DNA of 64,000 nucleotides from Muscardinus avellanarius (GCA_963383645.1 OY726569.1:24845054-24909053); one strand, 5' to 3'; counted from the stretch's first letter, positions 12,549-24,959 are shown. Program-made: numbers and translations. Notes: generated by a model not told the origin, from the sequence alone.

Positions 12549-14480
12549 ATGTTGTTTAATATGTAGTGTAGAGTTGTGGAAAAGAGTAGTTTTGATGTTA
12601 ACTCAAAGGAGACCCAAGGAAAGAGAAAAAAATGAAAAAATAAAGTTCCATGTCAAGAAATTATAGAAAATATTTATAATGCTATATCTATGCAAAACAT
12701 CAAAAGATGTATTTTTATAATATATAATTCTAGTAGATGTCCATGTATTATGAAAGTACCTATATCTCATAGGCACATGCATGTGTATACAAAAACATGC
12801 ACACATATGCAAGCACACATGTTACATCCTAAACAAAAGCAAAGCACAAAAGTTTATATATTGCATCATCAAAATTAGCTTTTCTATTCCCTGCTTTTTC
12901 TTCACTTAGGCATTTAAAGTCATAATGTTTATCAAATGGTCTTTCTGTACATTGAAATTATTCTTAGAAAGTAAGTGAGGAATCCCTTTTTACTTACTCT
13001 TCAGTTGTATGCGTCTTGCACATGATTGTACAGTGTGTTATTTCACACTCCTTCAAAAGATCGAAGGCATATTTAGGTCATAGGAGAGACTTTTAAGTAT
13101 CTTTGAGAGGTTTGGTTGCAGATTCTTCCACTGTGCTTTGTTTTATTTCTTGTCATCCACTTTTGTATTGAATCCTTAAAATATAGGACTCATTACCATC
13201 TAATGTCTTTAATTCACTGTGTTCCTCTGTATATTTTCCTCTGTGCTCCTTTGTGGGACCTGATATCTCACATTATGTTCGTCACAGATTCAGATAAATT
13301 TTCATGAGATGGACATTCCTCTAGGGAAAATCAAGTCCCTGAAAAATAAAAGTACAGAAATCTCTGCAAAGACAAGTTTTCTGTTGAGTGGAAGTTGAAA
13401 TATAAACTTGAATTCTGGCCTTTGCATTCCAATCGACATAAAAATGCATCAAGAGCTGGTAATGGTAGAGCAGTGCAGGGGCACAAGAGAGGAGGAGTGG
13501 ATGCAGCTCAATACAGGCCACCCAAAGCTGCACGTGCACTGCCCATGCTGGGAGTCAGGGATGGTGTGAGAAAGTTCATGGAGCAAGTGTTTGAGGTCTT
13601 GATCCCATCCATGAACACTAATACTCTTATTTTTCTTTTTTGCATTTTCTCATTTTAAAAAAGAATTATTTTATTATTTTGACTTTCTTCACCCCAAATA
13701 TTTAATGTCTGTGCTTCACTCACTTAAGTTCTACTTTGACACTTGAGTTGGTTTCTTTTTCTCTTATTTTACCTTCTATCTTTTTCTTTTTCATACTTGC
13801 TAGTTCACCTGGCTTTTTTCTCTCCTATCTTATTTATATTTTCTCCTTGTCTTCCTTTGATTTATCCATGTTATTTCAGTTTACAGTATTGTTTGCTCTT
13901 TCCTGTTGCCTTCTATTCAATTCTCCTTTAGTAGATCCTATGGTTGCTTTACCCTTACTGCTCAGAAGCCTCACTATTGTCTTCTTTTGAGGCAATAGAC
14001 AGAATTGTACAATAAGTTCCTATACTACATTTACTCTAAGAATTAAATATATTTAATTTATGTTTCAATAGTAGGTAATTTTTCTCAAGAAGCATCTTTC
14101 AAATGTACTCTGACCACTTTTTAATTCTTGCCATTTCCTCAGTTATTTTGTCTGTTACTGATCATAATAAAAGTTAGGTTATTTGCTTTTATGCTTGAAA
14201 TTTTTCTCATTAAGCCACCCTAGCAGTCAAAATATGTTTAACCAACTTTCCAAACTAAGAATGTGATGTTTATAAATACATGTTACTTAGTTTGTAAATT
14301 ATTTGCAGATAAAATTTTATTTCACAATCTTCTAAAATATGGATCTAGTTTTAAAAATAATTATTTGACTGATACCAATGTTGATTATGGCTCTTGAAGT
14401 GCTACACAATATCTGAATATATTAGCCCCTAAAACTCTTCAATGTCATGATTTCTGGGCAAAATAATGAATGACAGAGAA
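12547..14480. other. Unique intergenic sequence
   Basis: AT-rich, with pyrimidine-rich stretches near 13.74-13.9 kb that produce open frames of hydrophobic composition. No gene or named repeat recognised. Confidence 0.45.
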
Positions 14481-14484
14481 GAAG

Positions 14485-14660
14485 CCCTAGTTTGGGCATC
14501 TAGCTTAAGTTCTCAGCCCCTCAACTTTTAAATCACAAGATCTTGGATGGTCACCCAGTCTTCCTGAGCCTAAGTTTTTTTTCATGTCTCATTGTCTTAA
14601 TTTGAGAATTTAATGATATCAATAAGTAGCATATCATTAAGTAGCTCAGCTAAACTAGGA
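14485..14660 (+). mobile_element. Possible MIR-type ancient SINE
   Basis: The order 'gatcttggatggtcacccagtcttcctgagcctaag' then a T-rich 'cattgtcttaatttgagaat' follows the MIR core pattern (gaccttgggcaagtcacttaacctctctgagcctcag). Strongly diverged. Confidence 0.45.
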
Positions 14661-15715
14661 AAAATGTAAATTTTATGAAGTGATTTTTTTCTCTGTTCTT
14701 AACTTGGAATGAATATCTGGAGTAATGTAAACTGAATAAATCTAAGATATTGCAAAATGAAAGTTTGTAGATTTTAGTTCAGTCAGCTTCAAAGCCCCTA
14801 TTGGTGTGTTCTGGGGACATTTGTCAAAGGAGACCCTCTCACCCCAGCTGTGTGTGAGAACCCAGTCAGAGCAAGTGTTCTACAAAATCATGGCATTAGA
14901 AGATCTTCTCTGCAACCTTCGGCTTTGCATTTCTTCATTGACCATAATGTCCCCTCACTTACTTCAGTTAATATATTATATGGAAATTTGTAACTAAGTG
15001 TTAATATTCTCAAGGCAATTGATATTTTAATAAGTACTCTATATTCCCAATAAAGTAACTTTAAATGTCAATAAGAACTAGAGATGTATTATTGAGAAAA
15101 GGTAAAAGTTGCTGCTATATTACTGAGTTTAGACTTCACGTAAGTCTATTTCTGATCCAAGAAATGGATCTGCAGTTCCAGATAGCAGATATCTCACCTC
15201 AAAAGTTGTAATAACCTGTTTCCATTTCTTTCTTCTTTTTATTCATTATAAAGAGTGACAGAAACATTTACCTCTCTAACAATCCAACAATCCAACTCTA
15301 TTCTCATTCAGCAAACATCACCTTCTCTTAACAGAAGGGACAATAACTGATTATTCCCACCTTTGTTCTTAAATATCTCTTCTCACAGAGGTTGTCTTGC
15401 ACTTTGAAATACCCAACTAATTTGTGATGTACTGATGAATGTGTCTTGGGAATTTAAAGGCTAGCAAAGCTGCAGGAGTTTTTCCATGGGAATAGTGATA
15501 ATGCCAATAAAACATAAAGAATGAGGCTAGAAATACATTAGATACAAATACTCAAGTGTGTATAAATTACTCCATCACTATTGAGTTTTAAAATCAACAT
15601 TCCATCAGTTATAGATTACAGACTGAAAAGCATATTTATTATGTAGAAAGCCAAAACAGGATTTTGTATTTTTTACATTGCAATTTTTTTTAAAAAAAAA
15701 AAAAAAGAAAGAAAG
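14661..15715. other. Unique intergenic sequence
   Basis: No gene or repeat recognised. Confidence 0.45.
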
Positions 15716-15717
15716 AA

Positions 15718-15899
15718 AAGCTGGGTGTGGTGGCTCACACTTGTAATCCCCGTGCTTGAGAGGCCGGAGACAGGTTTGGAGCCAGCCGCGCTGGCTTAAC
15801 AGACCCTGTTTCCAAATAAAAATATAAAAATGGGTCTGGGAGTGTAGCCCAGAGGTAGAAGGGTTTCCAGGAACCCCAATATCACCAAAAAATTAGAAA

Positions 15900-15900
<1 letters not shown>
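15718..15900 (+). mobile_element. 7SL-tRNA SINE, short-head hairpin subtype
   Basis: Head 'gctgggtgtggtggctcac', then 'gccagccgcgctggctta' (inverted repeat AGCCAGC/GCTGGCT), 'ctgtttccaaataaaaat', and a tail with 'gtagcccagaggtagaagg' and 'ccaggaacccc'. Shares these diagnostics with the copies at 31193, 56991 and 60876. Confidence 0.9.

Positions 15901-15954
<54 letters not shown>
15897..15954. repeat. (GAAA)n microsatellite at SINE tail
   Basis: About 14 GAAA units expanded from the A-rich SINE tail. Confidence 0.95.
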
Positions 15955-16495
15955 GGCAACATTGATAGAAACTTGTTAATATAACAAAAGAAGAAGCAAC
16001 GTGTTCAAGTGGATAGTGTGAAAGATTCAACATATTCTAGTAATAAGAGATACACAAAAATACAATAGCTCTTGTTCACAAAGATTCTTTTGGCATAATC
16101 ATTCTTAGAGATGACATTGCATTCTGTAAGACTAACTCCTTAAGGTAAATTGTCCTCTTCAATACCCTGTTGAAGAATACCCTGGAATTTATTGTTTTCA
16201 TTTTATTTATTTATTTTTTTCATCTCAACATACTTTATTTTATTTTTTAACAATTTTTTTATTGAACATAAATGGTATACATTTAAACTATAGTTGGTGC
16301 CCTCTCCCCCCGCCCCCATTTTCCCTTCTCTCCTCCCACCAATGGTTGTCTAGTTTAACCATGTCTTATTCATAATTTTACACATGTTCAGATAAAGACC
16401 CTCATTAATCAAGATCAGCCTTCCTCCTCTCCTATCTTTCCATTCAAACTTTGCTTGTATTTCCCCTCCATTATCTGGAGTCCCTCTGGTATTCT

Positions 16496-17384
16496 CTATG
16501 TTTCATACTTTGGGCTTATTAGAGGAAACATGTGTACCTTCTCCTTCTGTGCTTGGCTGATCTCACTTAACATAATGTTCTCCAGGGCTTTCCATCTTCT
16601 TGCAAATGATATAATTTTGTTCTTCTTTGTGGCTGAAGAGAATTCCATTGTGTGTATTTCCCACAGTTTTGCTATCCATTCATTTGTTGGTGGTCTGGGT
16701 TGGTTCCATATTTTGGCTATTACAACTTGTGCTGCTATGAACATAGGTATGCATATGTTGCTGTATTTCTCTGAATTCAACCTCTTTGGAAAGATACCCA
16801 GGAGTGGTAGAGCTGGATCATATGGTGGATCTATTCCCACCTTTCTTAGGAATCTCCACACAGATCTCCATAGTGGTTGAACTAGTTTTCATTCCCACCT
16901 TCAGTGTAAAAGAGTTCCTCTTTCCCCACATCCTCACCAGCATTTGTTGTTGTTTGATTTCTTTATGCTTGCCACTCTGACTGGGGTTAGATGGAATCTC
17001 AGTGTAGTTTTGATTTGCATCTCCCTAATGGCCAGTGATGAAGAACATCTTTTCATGTATCTATTGGCCCTTTGTATCTCTTCTTTTGTGAAGTGTCTAT
17101 TTAGTTCATTTGCCCATTTCTTGATTGGGTTGTTTGTTTTGCTAGTGTAGAGTCTTTTGAGCTCTTTGTATATTCTGGATATTAGCCCCCTATCAGAATG
17201 GTGGCTGGTAAAGATCCTTTCCCATTCTGTCGGCTTCCTCTTTAGGTTATTGATAGTTTCCTTTGATGAGAAGAAACTTTTTAGTTTGATGTTATCCCAC
17301 TTGTTTATTCTTGCTTTAATTTCCTGAGCTTTGGGGGTTTTGTTGAGAAAGTTACTGCCTGTGCCAATATGTTGTAGTGTTGAA
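16496..17384 (-). pseudogene. L1 copy C ORF2 C-terminal remnant
   Basis: Minus-strand coding matches the ORF2 C-terminus of L1 copy A almost word for word ([52 protein letters not shown]). The open frame at 16934-17551 is this remnant fused in frame to translated 5' UTR at its start. It is a by-product of the deletion. Confidence 0.85.
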
Positions 17385-17391
17385 CCTATGT

Positions 17392-19240
17392 TTTGGGGGA
17401 GAAGAGTATGTAGGTTAGTGTGGGAAAGTTTGTAAAGAGGGGTGATGGAAGGAGCAGACAAACATAAAAAAAAAAATCCACACAAGATACCAAGACTATT
17501 ATGTAATCCAAGAAAAAGAAAGGAAAAACCAATCAAAGGAGGAGAACGCAAAAAGGAAGGAAAAAGGAAGAAAGAGGAAAAAAGGACAGGAATAAAATAA
17601 AAGGAACTAGCAGATGTGTGAAATCAGAAAATAAGGCAAACTATCAAATATTTATATAAAAAAAAACAAGTTAAAGTATAAGAAGGGTGGGTGAAGAAAA
17701 AAATATAAAACACTAATAACCATACCAAAACAAAAGCACTGTAAAAGCAAAACAAAACAAAACATCCACAATAAAAGTAAAACAAATAGTCCTACTTATT
17801 TACGCATATGGGGTCAGGTCCATATAATATTTGTGTATCTGATTGCTTTGGTAGCTTTCAGAATATAATCCAATGTCTCTTAGTTTTCTTTGTACTTTAT
17901 TTTTATCTTCTTAGGTCACTCTGGGTGTTTGGACACCTTTCTTTCCTTTAACTGCTTTGGGTTTGTGTGTCAGGATGTCTGGTTTCACTGTTATTAGATT
18001 CTGTACAATTCCCAGTTTCTGCGAAATTCCAACCTGTAGTCAGCACCTCTGCACTCACCACACTAGACTCCTGCCTGTGCTTCCCTACAGAAGGGGTGGA
18101 GGATGTCCAAAGTATACTTGGAACCTCCCCCTGAGGTCCTGTGCAGATATTGTGTCTCGATGGATTTTCCTGTGTCTCTGGAAATTCCAACTGGCTTGCC
18201 GGTGTGGTCCCAAGATGTACCCTGGGCAATGGGATGCTGGTTCCTGGATGCCCACACTTACTGCCAGAGTTCTGCCTATTCTGAGAGTGCAGGCTGGTTG
18301 CACTGCTATTACTGGACCCAGGTGTGAGTGGGTGCAGCTGCTTATTGCTGCTGCTATGCTCTTCCAAGGTGTATTGAGCTGTGTTCTCGATTAGAACTAA
18401 GCATCGGGCTACCGGGCGGGCGGGAAGTCCCAGCGGTGGGCCAGGGGTGCAGGATAGGTGCACAAGGGTCCGGGTGTACAAGCAGTGTGCAGTGCCCAGC
18501 AGTGATCTCTGCCTCCCGCGGGACATAGAAGCTGGGGGGGGGGGCGAGGAGATTTCAGGGGCACACAGAGCTTTTGCCGCCTGGAAGGCAGGCCTCTGGC
18601 AAGGTGGATGTCTGGGCTCCAGTGGGGTTGGGGGCTAGACACACAAGGTAGGCTCCAATTTAGGGGTGGCAGTGGCGCAGGCACTGACTACTAACAGGGA
18701 TCTGGGGCGCAGACAGGGTGCACGAGGACAGTGCTGGGTTCTGAGGCATGGGACAGATGCCCCGGGCCAGTTGTGGGGTTGGGGCTGGGGCACACGCTAG
18801 GACCCGCACTTTCCCTGGACGCACTCAGATACCTGGCTTCCTTGGTTCAGGCTTCCGTGGGAGTCCCCGTGCTGTTGTGATCCAGTCGCTGGTGAGCACA
18901 CAGAATTCTGACGTGGGTGCTGCTCGCTGCTTAAGATGAAGTCCTATGTCCTTTTTCAGTCCCGGATTATCTTGCCGTGGTGACTTCAGTAGGGCTCAGG
19001 AGTGCCTTTTGGGTGGCAGGCAGTCATGCAGGCAGCCCACTGGTGGGCATCCCAATTGTATCTGCAGCAGGTCTGGTGTCCGATCTCTGTTCTTCTTCGA
19101 GTTCAGGGTTCCGCCGAGGTACCTGGATCTGTTTTGGTTCCTGGTATGTATTTATTTTGTTGATTGAGACACTGCTTTCTAAGTAGTTGAACTTTATTTG
19201 TTTCAGCTACTGAGAAGTGCTGTGTCCCTCAGTCGCCATT
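17392..19240 (-). promoter_or_regulatory. L1 copy C 5' UTR / internal promoter region
   Basis: About 1.85 kb. The segment at about 18.2-18.95 kb is GC- and CpG-rich, unlike its surroundings, and likely holds the L1 promoter. The rest is purine-rich on the minus strand. A sense-direction open frame of 192 codons (minus, 17948-18526), rich in Pro, Ser and Thr, lies within it. I recognise no domain in it. Confidence 0.7.
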
Positions 19241-19259
19241 TTGGAAAAAAAAACTGTCT

Positions 19260-20220
19260 TTAATTTTAAAAATTAAACACTAAACATATATTTAAATAAA
19301 TATAATGCACAAACTTTTTATAATTTATATCCAATTCAGAGAAAGAGAATTTCAAGGAGTGATATCTGCACAAAAATATAGATATAAAAAGGGAAAAAAT
19401 TTAAGACAGTAACAGAAAAATAAAAAGTGAACATAAAGAATCAACAATACAGAAATGTGTGTTTTGAAAATCATACAGTATACCAAATAAACCAAAAAAA
19501 AAATAAAAGAACATTATTTATTTAAAAATAAAACAATATTAAAGAAATAAGATATGTGAAAAATACCCCATCTTGAAATATATTACAGTCTCCCTTGATC
19601 TCAAGGTCTTTTCATAATTGGGAACCATGATATATAACATTAACAATATTACTGCGATTTCTTCGGAGAAAGATCTGACATCTTAGATTACCTTGCTTTC
19701 TAATATTATAAGCCAAGCTGTATTACAGTATCAACAGGGGTACACTGACCAAGATAAAATAGGTCCTTATTTCTGGAATGTGGGGTCACATTCTAATGCA
19801 TGAATATAGAAAATAAACATACCAAACAGAAAGCATCCCCTTGCTATGAGTTCTGTGATTAAAAATACAAGAGTGATATGTAGGAGATGTGGGAGATGAT
19901 GGGAGAAGAAACCACTAATCTAGGCAAGCTGGCCAGGGCTGCCCTTTCTGAGGAGTCACATTCCAACTAAATCTAAGTGAATAAATAAGCCAATTCTGTA
20001 AAATCTAAAGAAATAGTTGGAAAACGGCCATGAAGCAAAAAGGTCTGGTATATTAAGAAGCAGAAAGGAGGCCAGTGTAGTAAGATAGCTGTAAATAAAA
20101 TGGAAAAAGTATAAGAGAAGATAGAGGGAGAGGCAAATAGAGATAAAAGATCATCTGGTCATTATTTCTTGTGACATGGAATGAGGACCTTCATCATCTG
20201 ATTTACATGCTTAAAATTTT
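19260..20220. other. AT-rich unique sequence
   Basis: No gene or repeat that I can name. It may hide very old repeats. Confidence 0.4.
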
Positions 20221-21366
20221 ATTTTGGTTTTTAAGAATCTAATGATAAAATCCTGTGATTTTTGCTTTTAGTTCTATTTATGTAGTTAATAGCATGTATT
20301 GATTTGCTTAGGTTGAACTAGCCTTGCTTTCCTGTTTTAAAACCAACTTGGTCATGATATACAACTTTCTTGATATGGTTTTGAATGCACAGAGCTAGTA
20401 TTTTGTTTAAAATTTTTGCATCTATGTTCATCAGTGATATTTAACTGTAATTTTCTTTTCTTGAGGTATCTCTGTTTGGTTTTGGTATTAATGTGATACT
20501 GGCCTCATGGAAGGAGTTTGAAAATTTTCCATCTCTTTGGATTTCACAGAACAACTAGTGAATTTAGTTCTTCTCTAAAAGTTTTGTAGAATTCAGCTGG
20601 AAACCTGTCTGAACATGAGCTTTTCTTCAATGGAAGAATTTTATTGCTGTTTCTATTTCTTTGCTTGCTATTGGTCTCTTTAGGTTTTCTATATACACTT
20701 GGTTCAATTTAGTTAGGTTATATGTGCTTAGAAATCTGATTTTCTTCATGTTTTCCAGTCTATTGGAGTATAAAATTTCAAAATATTTTCTGATACTCCT
20801 TTGAATCTCCCCTTCTGTGGTAATCTCTCCTTTTTCATTTCTGACTTTAATAATTCTGGTTTATTCTTTCTTCTTGTTAGGTTGGCTAAGGATTTGTAAA
20901 TCTTGTTAATTTTTTCAAAAACCAGCTTTTTAGATACTTTGCATTATTTCTTATTCTCTATTTTATTTATTTCTACTCTGATTTTAATTATTTCCTGCCT
21001 TCTACTAGCTTTGGGATTAGACTGTTTTTGTTATTTTAGGTCCTTGAGATGTGTCATTAGGTTGTTTATTTGGCAAATTTTTGTTCACGTGGGCACTCAG
21101 TGCTATAAATTTTCCTCTTAACACCACCTTCAAAATGTCTCATAAATTTTGGTATGTTGTGTCTCTATTTTCACTAAAACCAAGAATTTTTTATTTCTTC
21201 CCTTATTTCTGTTCTGATTCACTCCTCATTCAAGAGTATATCATTCAATATCCATGTATTAATGTAATTTCTTTTGATCTTCTTGCTGTTCATTTCTACT
21301 TTCATTCCATTGTGACATGAAAAGATACAGGAAATTATATTGTGTCTTTTGAATTTTCTGGTGTTT

Positions 21367-21572
21367 GCTGGGCATGGTGGCAAACATTTGTAATCCCCAC
21401 ACTTTGGAGGCTGAGACAGGAGGATTGTGCAGGTTCAAAGCCAGCCTCAACTACTTAGTGAGGCTCTCAGTAACTTAGTGAGACCCTGTTTCCAAATAAA
21501 ATATAAAATAGGTCTGAGAGTATAGCCCGGAGGTAGAAAGTCCCTGGGTTCCACCTCCAGTACCACCAAAAA
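21367..21572 (+). mobile_element. 7SL-tRNA SINE, intermediate subtype
   Basis: Full-length head (with 'actacttagtgaggctc') but with 'tttccaaataaaatataaaataggtctg' and 'agcccggaggtag' in the tail, which are also diagnostic of the short-head subtype. Confidence 0.92.
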
Positions 21573-21592
21573 AGCTTTTAAAAATGAATTTG

Positions 21593-21800
21593 GCTGGATA
21601 TGGTGGCACATGCTTTTGTAATCCCAGCATTTGGGAGGCTGAGATAGGAGGATCGTGGTTCATGGACAGCCTCAGCTACTTAGTGAGGCCCTCCGCAACT
21701 TAGTGAGACTCTGTTTCAAAATAAAGACTAAAAATTGGGCAGGGGTTGTAGCTCAGAGATCGAATGCTGGGTTCCATCCCCAGACATGCAAAAGAAAAAA
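21593..21800 (+). mobile_element. 7SL-tRNA SINE, long-head subtype
   Basis: Head 'ggctggatatggtggcacatg', 'cagctacttagtgaggccctcc', tail 'gtagctcagagatcgaatg'. It sits directly after the previous SINE. The L1 motif CTGGTG(T/C)TTGCT appears on both sides of the pair. Confidence 0.92.
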
Positions 21801-22713
21801 AAATTGCTGGTGCTTGCTTTGTGGCCCAGGATGTAGTCTATTTTGTAGAAAATTTCACAGGCAGCTAAGTAGAATGTGCACTTAGATGTTGCTGGTTGAA
21901 ATATTCTTTATATGTCTATTAGGTCCATTTGGTTTATAGTTTTATTTAGATCTCAAGAATCTTTACTCATCTTTTGCTTTGAAGATCAATCTAGCAGCCT
22001 GAGTGGTGTGTTGAAGTCTCCCAACTTCATTGTATTTGGGTCTATTTGAGACCTCTTTTCCCAAAGAGTTTGTTTTACAAATATGGACACACCCATATTT
22101 GAGGTGTAAATGTTTGCTATCATTATATCTTCTTGCTGGATTGTTCATTTTATTAATAAGAAATGCCTTGCTTTGTCTTTTCTGATGTGTTTTGGCTTAA
22201 AATCTGTTTTATTAGATGTCAACATTGTTACTCTTGCTTGTTTTTGGTCTCCATTTACTTGGTATATCTTTTTCCATTCTTTAACCTTTAGCCTATGAAT
22301 ATCTTTGGCTGTAAAGTGAGTTTCTTGAAAGCAGCATATAGTTGGATTGCTTTTAATCTACATTGTTAGTCTATGTCTTCTCATTGGGGAGTTAAGGCCT
22401 TTGATGTTTAGTGTTATTATTGAAATATTATTTTTGTTTCTTTTCATTTTGTGTTCTATATTCTGTTTGATGTAGTGTTATTTCTCCTTTGCTCGGTGTC
22501 CCACCTGATGGATTTCTCCTTTTCTCTGGTTCTGGAATGTGCTTCTTTATTTTTTTATGATTTATTTCTTTAAGTATTTTTTCTAGTGCTGGCTTGGTAG
22601 TCATGAAATTTTTAGGTTTCTGCTTATCTTGAAAAGTTTTTATTTCTCCATCAATTTTGAATAATATCTAAAGCATTTGACAAAATCCAACATTAATTCA
22701 TGTTAAAAGCATT

Positions 22714-22925
22714 TCAGAGCTGGGCATGGTGGCACACACTTGTAATCCCAACATTCAGGAAGCTGAGACTGGAGGGTCACTATTTATGAACACCTCAGCT
22801 ACTTAGTGAGACCCTCTGCAACTTAGCGAGACCCTGTTTCAAAATAAAGAATAAAAAATATGGCAAGGGGTGTAGCTCGGAGGTCAAATGACCCTTAATT
22901 CCATCCTCAGACCTGCAAAAAAAAA
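22714..22925 (+). mobile_element. 7SL-tRNA SINE, long-head subtype
   Basis: Head 'gctgggcatggtggcacac', 'ctacttagtgagaccctctgc', tail 'gtagctcggaggtcaaatg'. Inserted in L1 copy D. Confidence 0.9.
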
Positions 22926-24302
22926 CCACACACATTTCAGAAAATTGGAATATAAGGAATACATCTTAATATCATTAAGGCAATATACAATAAAACCAAA
23001 GTCAACATCATATTGAATGAAGAAAAACTGCAAGAATTTCCTCTAAAATCAGGAACAAGACAAGGATGCCCAAAAGCACCACTCCTTTTCAATATAATCC
23101 TTGGAACTCTTGCCAGAGCAATAAGACAAGAGAAGTATACAAAGGAATTCAAATAGAAAAAGAATTAAAATTATCATTGTTTGCAGATGATATAATTCTA
23201 CATCTAGAAGACACAAAAAGAAACTCAACCAAACGCTACTAGAGCTGATTAACCAAGTCAGCAAAGTTCCAAGATACAAAATCAAACTAAAGAAATCAGT
23301 CAACCATGTATCTATGGAGAAAGAAATACAAAAAATAATTTCATTCACAATAACCTCAAAACCCATAAAATACCTAGGAATAAACCTAATAAAAAGATAA
23401 AATTATAAAACATTATAAATTTTATAAAAATTATAAAAAGTTACAAAGAAATTGAAAAATACTTTGGAAGATGAAAAATCTCTCTTACTCTTGGATAGAC
23501 AGAATAAATACAATCAAAATGGTCATTCTACCAAAAGTTATCTACAGAACCAACGCAATCCCTATCAAAATACCAATGTCATTATTCATACACCTAGAAA
23601 TATGCATTGTAAATTTCATATGGAGAACAAAAGACCCAGAATAGCCAAAGCAATCCTCAGCAATAAGAAACATTCAGGAGGCATCACAATTCTTGACTTT
23701 AAATTATACTACAGAGCTATAGTAATTAAAACAGCATGGTATAGACACAAAAACAGGTACACAAATCAATAGAACAGAATAGAAGATACAGAAACAAATT
23801 CACACATTTATAGTCAATTGATAATTGACAAAGAAGCCAAATACATAGGCTGGAGAAAAGATAGTCTTTTCAACAAATTGTGCTGGAAAAACTGGCTATC
23901 CCTTTGTTTTAAAAAAAAAATGAACTAAATCCTTACCTCTTGCCCTGCACAGGAATGAACTTCAGATGAATTAAAGACCTGGAAGTTAGACCAGATACTG
24001 TGAAATTATTAAAGGAAGGCATACAGTCAAAACTTCAACATATTGACACAGGTAGTAACTTCCTCTACAAGACCTCCAAAGCTCAGAAAATTAAAATAAG
24101 AATTAATAAGTGCAATGACATCAAGCTAAATAGTTTCTGCTCATCAAAAAAATCATCAAGAGTCTAAAGAGAAAACCTACAGAATGGGAGAGGATCTTTA
24201 CCAGCTATCCCTCTGACAGAGGTCTAATATCTAAAATATACAAATAACTTAAGAGAATTTACACTAAAAAAAACAAATAACTCAATAAAAAACGTAGGAA
24301 CC

Positions 24303-24482
24303 AGCTGGGCGTGGTGGTTCGTGCTTGTAATCTCAGTGCTTGAGAGGCTGAGACAGGAGGATCATAGGTTTGATGGACGCCTCAGTTATTTAGTGAGACC
24401 CTGTTTCAAAATAAGAAATGAAAAACAGGCTTGGGAGTATAGCTCAGAGGTATAGTGCCCCTAGGTTACATTAAAGAAAAAA
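24303..24482 (+). mobile_element. 7SL-tRNA SINE, head shortened
   Basis: Head 'gctgggcgtggtggttcgtg', a shortened 'cagttatttagtgagaccctg' middle and a 'gtatagctcagaggtatag' tail. Inserted in L1 copy D. Confidence 0.88.
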
Positions 24483-24959
24483 AAGTGGCAAATGAATTAA
24501 ATAGATACTTCACAAAAGAAAATATACAAATGACCAATAAACACATGAAAAAATGTTCAACATCATTAGGTATTATGGAGATGCAAGTCAAAACTACACT
24601 GAGATTCCATCTAACTCCAATCACCATGACAATCATAAAGAAGTCAAATAACAATAAATATTGGCAAGCATGTGGGAAAATAGGAACTAACTGTAGGTGG
24701 GAGTGCAACTAGTTCAGCTACTATGGAGATCAGTGTGGAGATTTCTTAGAAAACTGGGAATGGCTCCACCATACGATCCAGCTATAGCACTACTGGGTAT
24801 TCTTCCAAGGAGTTGAAACCAGAGAATTACAGTAATATTTGCATACCCAAGTTCATAGCAGCACAATTCACAACAGCCAAATTATGGAACCAACCTAGGT
24901 GTCCATTAACAGATGAATGGATTACAAAATTATGAAAAATACACACAATGGAAAAGAAA

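Larger units (their letters stand above)
16205..19240 (-). mobile_element. L1 with 5' UTR fused to ORF2 C-terminus (L1 copy C, internal deletion)
   Basis: Read on the minus strand, 19240 to about 17392 is L1 5' UTR, starting CCAAAATGGCGACTGAG. Sequence then jumps directly to ORF2 at the equivalent of 4694 in L1 copy A and continues to the L1 3' end at about 16246. All of ORF1 and about 2.9 kb of ORF2 are missing. At the junction '...CCCCCAAAAC' is followed by 'ATAGGTTC'. The preserved ORF2 C-terminus (16496-17384) is almost intact in sequence, so the copy looks young. Confidence 0.9.
20225..22667 (-). mobile_element. L1 copy D, inverted 5' part (ORF1 end to mid RT)
   Basis: Antisense L1. The end near 20250 corresponds to mid reverse transcriptase, and sequence runs back through the RT and endonuclease regions to the ORF1 C-terminal region near 22.6 kb. 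It is interrupted by two tandem SINEs (21367-21800). The older age is shown by many stops. It abuts the sense part that starts at 22668 with the adjoining RT sequence, as expected for a 5' inversion. Confidence 0.85.
22668..24956 (+). mobile_element. L1 copy D, sense part (mid RT to near the end of ORF2)
   Basis: Starts with the 'KAFDKIQH' coding region (gcatttgacaaaatcc) and continues in sense through the FADD region (about 23.18 kb), the ORF2 C-terminus and 'ctatagcactactgggtat' to about 24956. The 3' UTR and A tail are missing. SINEs at 22714 and 24303 interrupt it. Many stops are present. It is contiguous on the parent element with the antisense part at 20225-22667. Confidence 0.85.

Noticed and set aside
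16455..16980. Plus-strand open frames over the antisense L1 copy C
   Set aside because: They are the reverse-strand shadow of the ORF2 C-terminus; the same frames appear opposite L1 copy A.
17385..17392. Canonical splicing as the origin of the L1 copy C deletion
   Set aside because: The upstream side lacks a GT donor in the available sequence. Left open as an unusual junction and not called as a splice.
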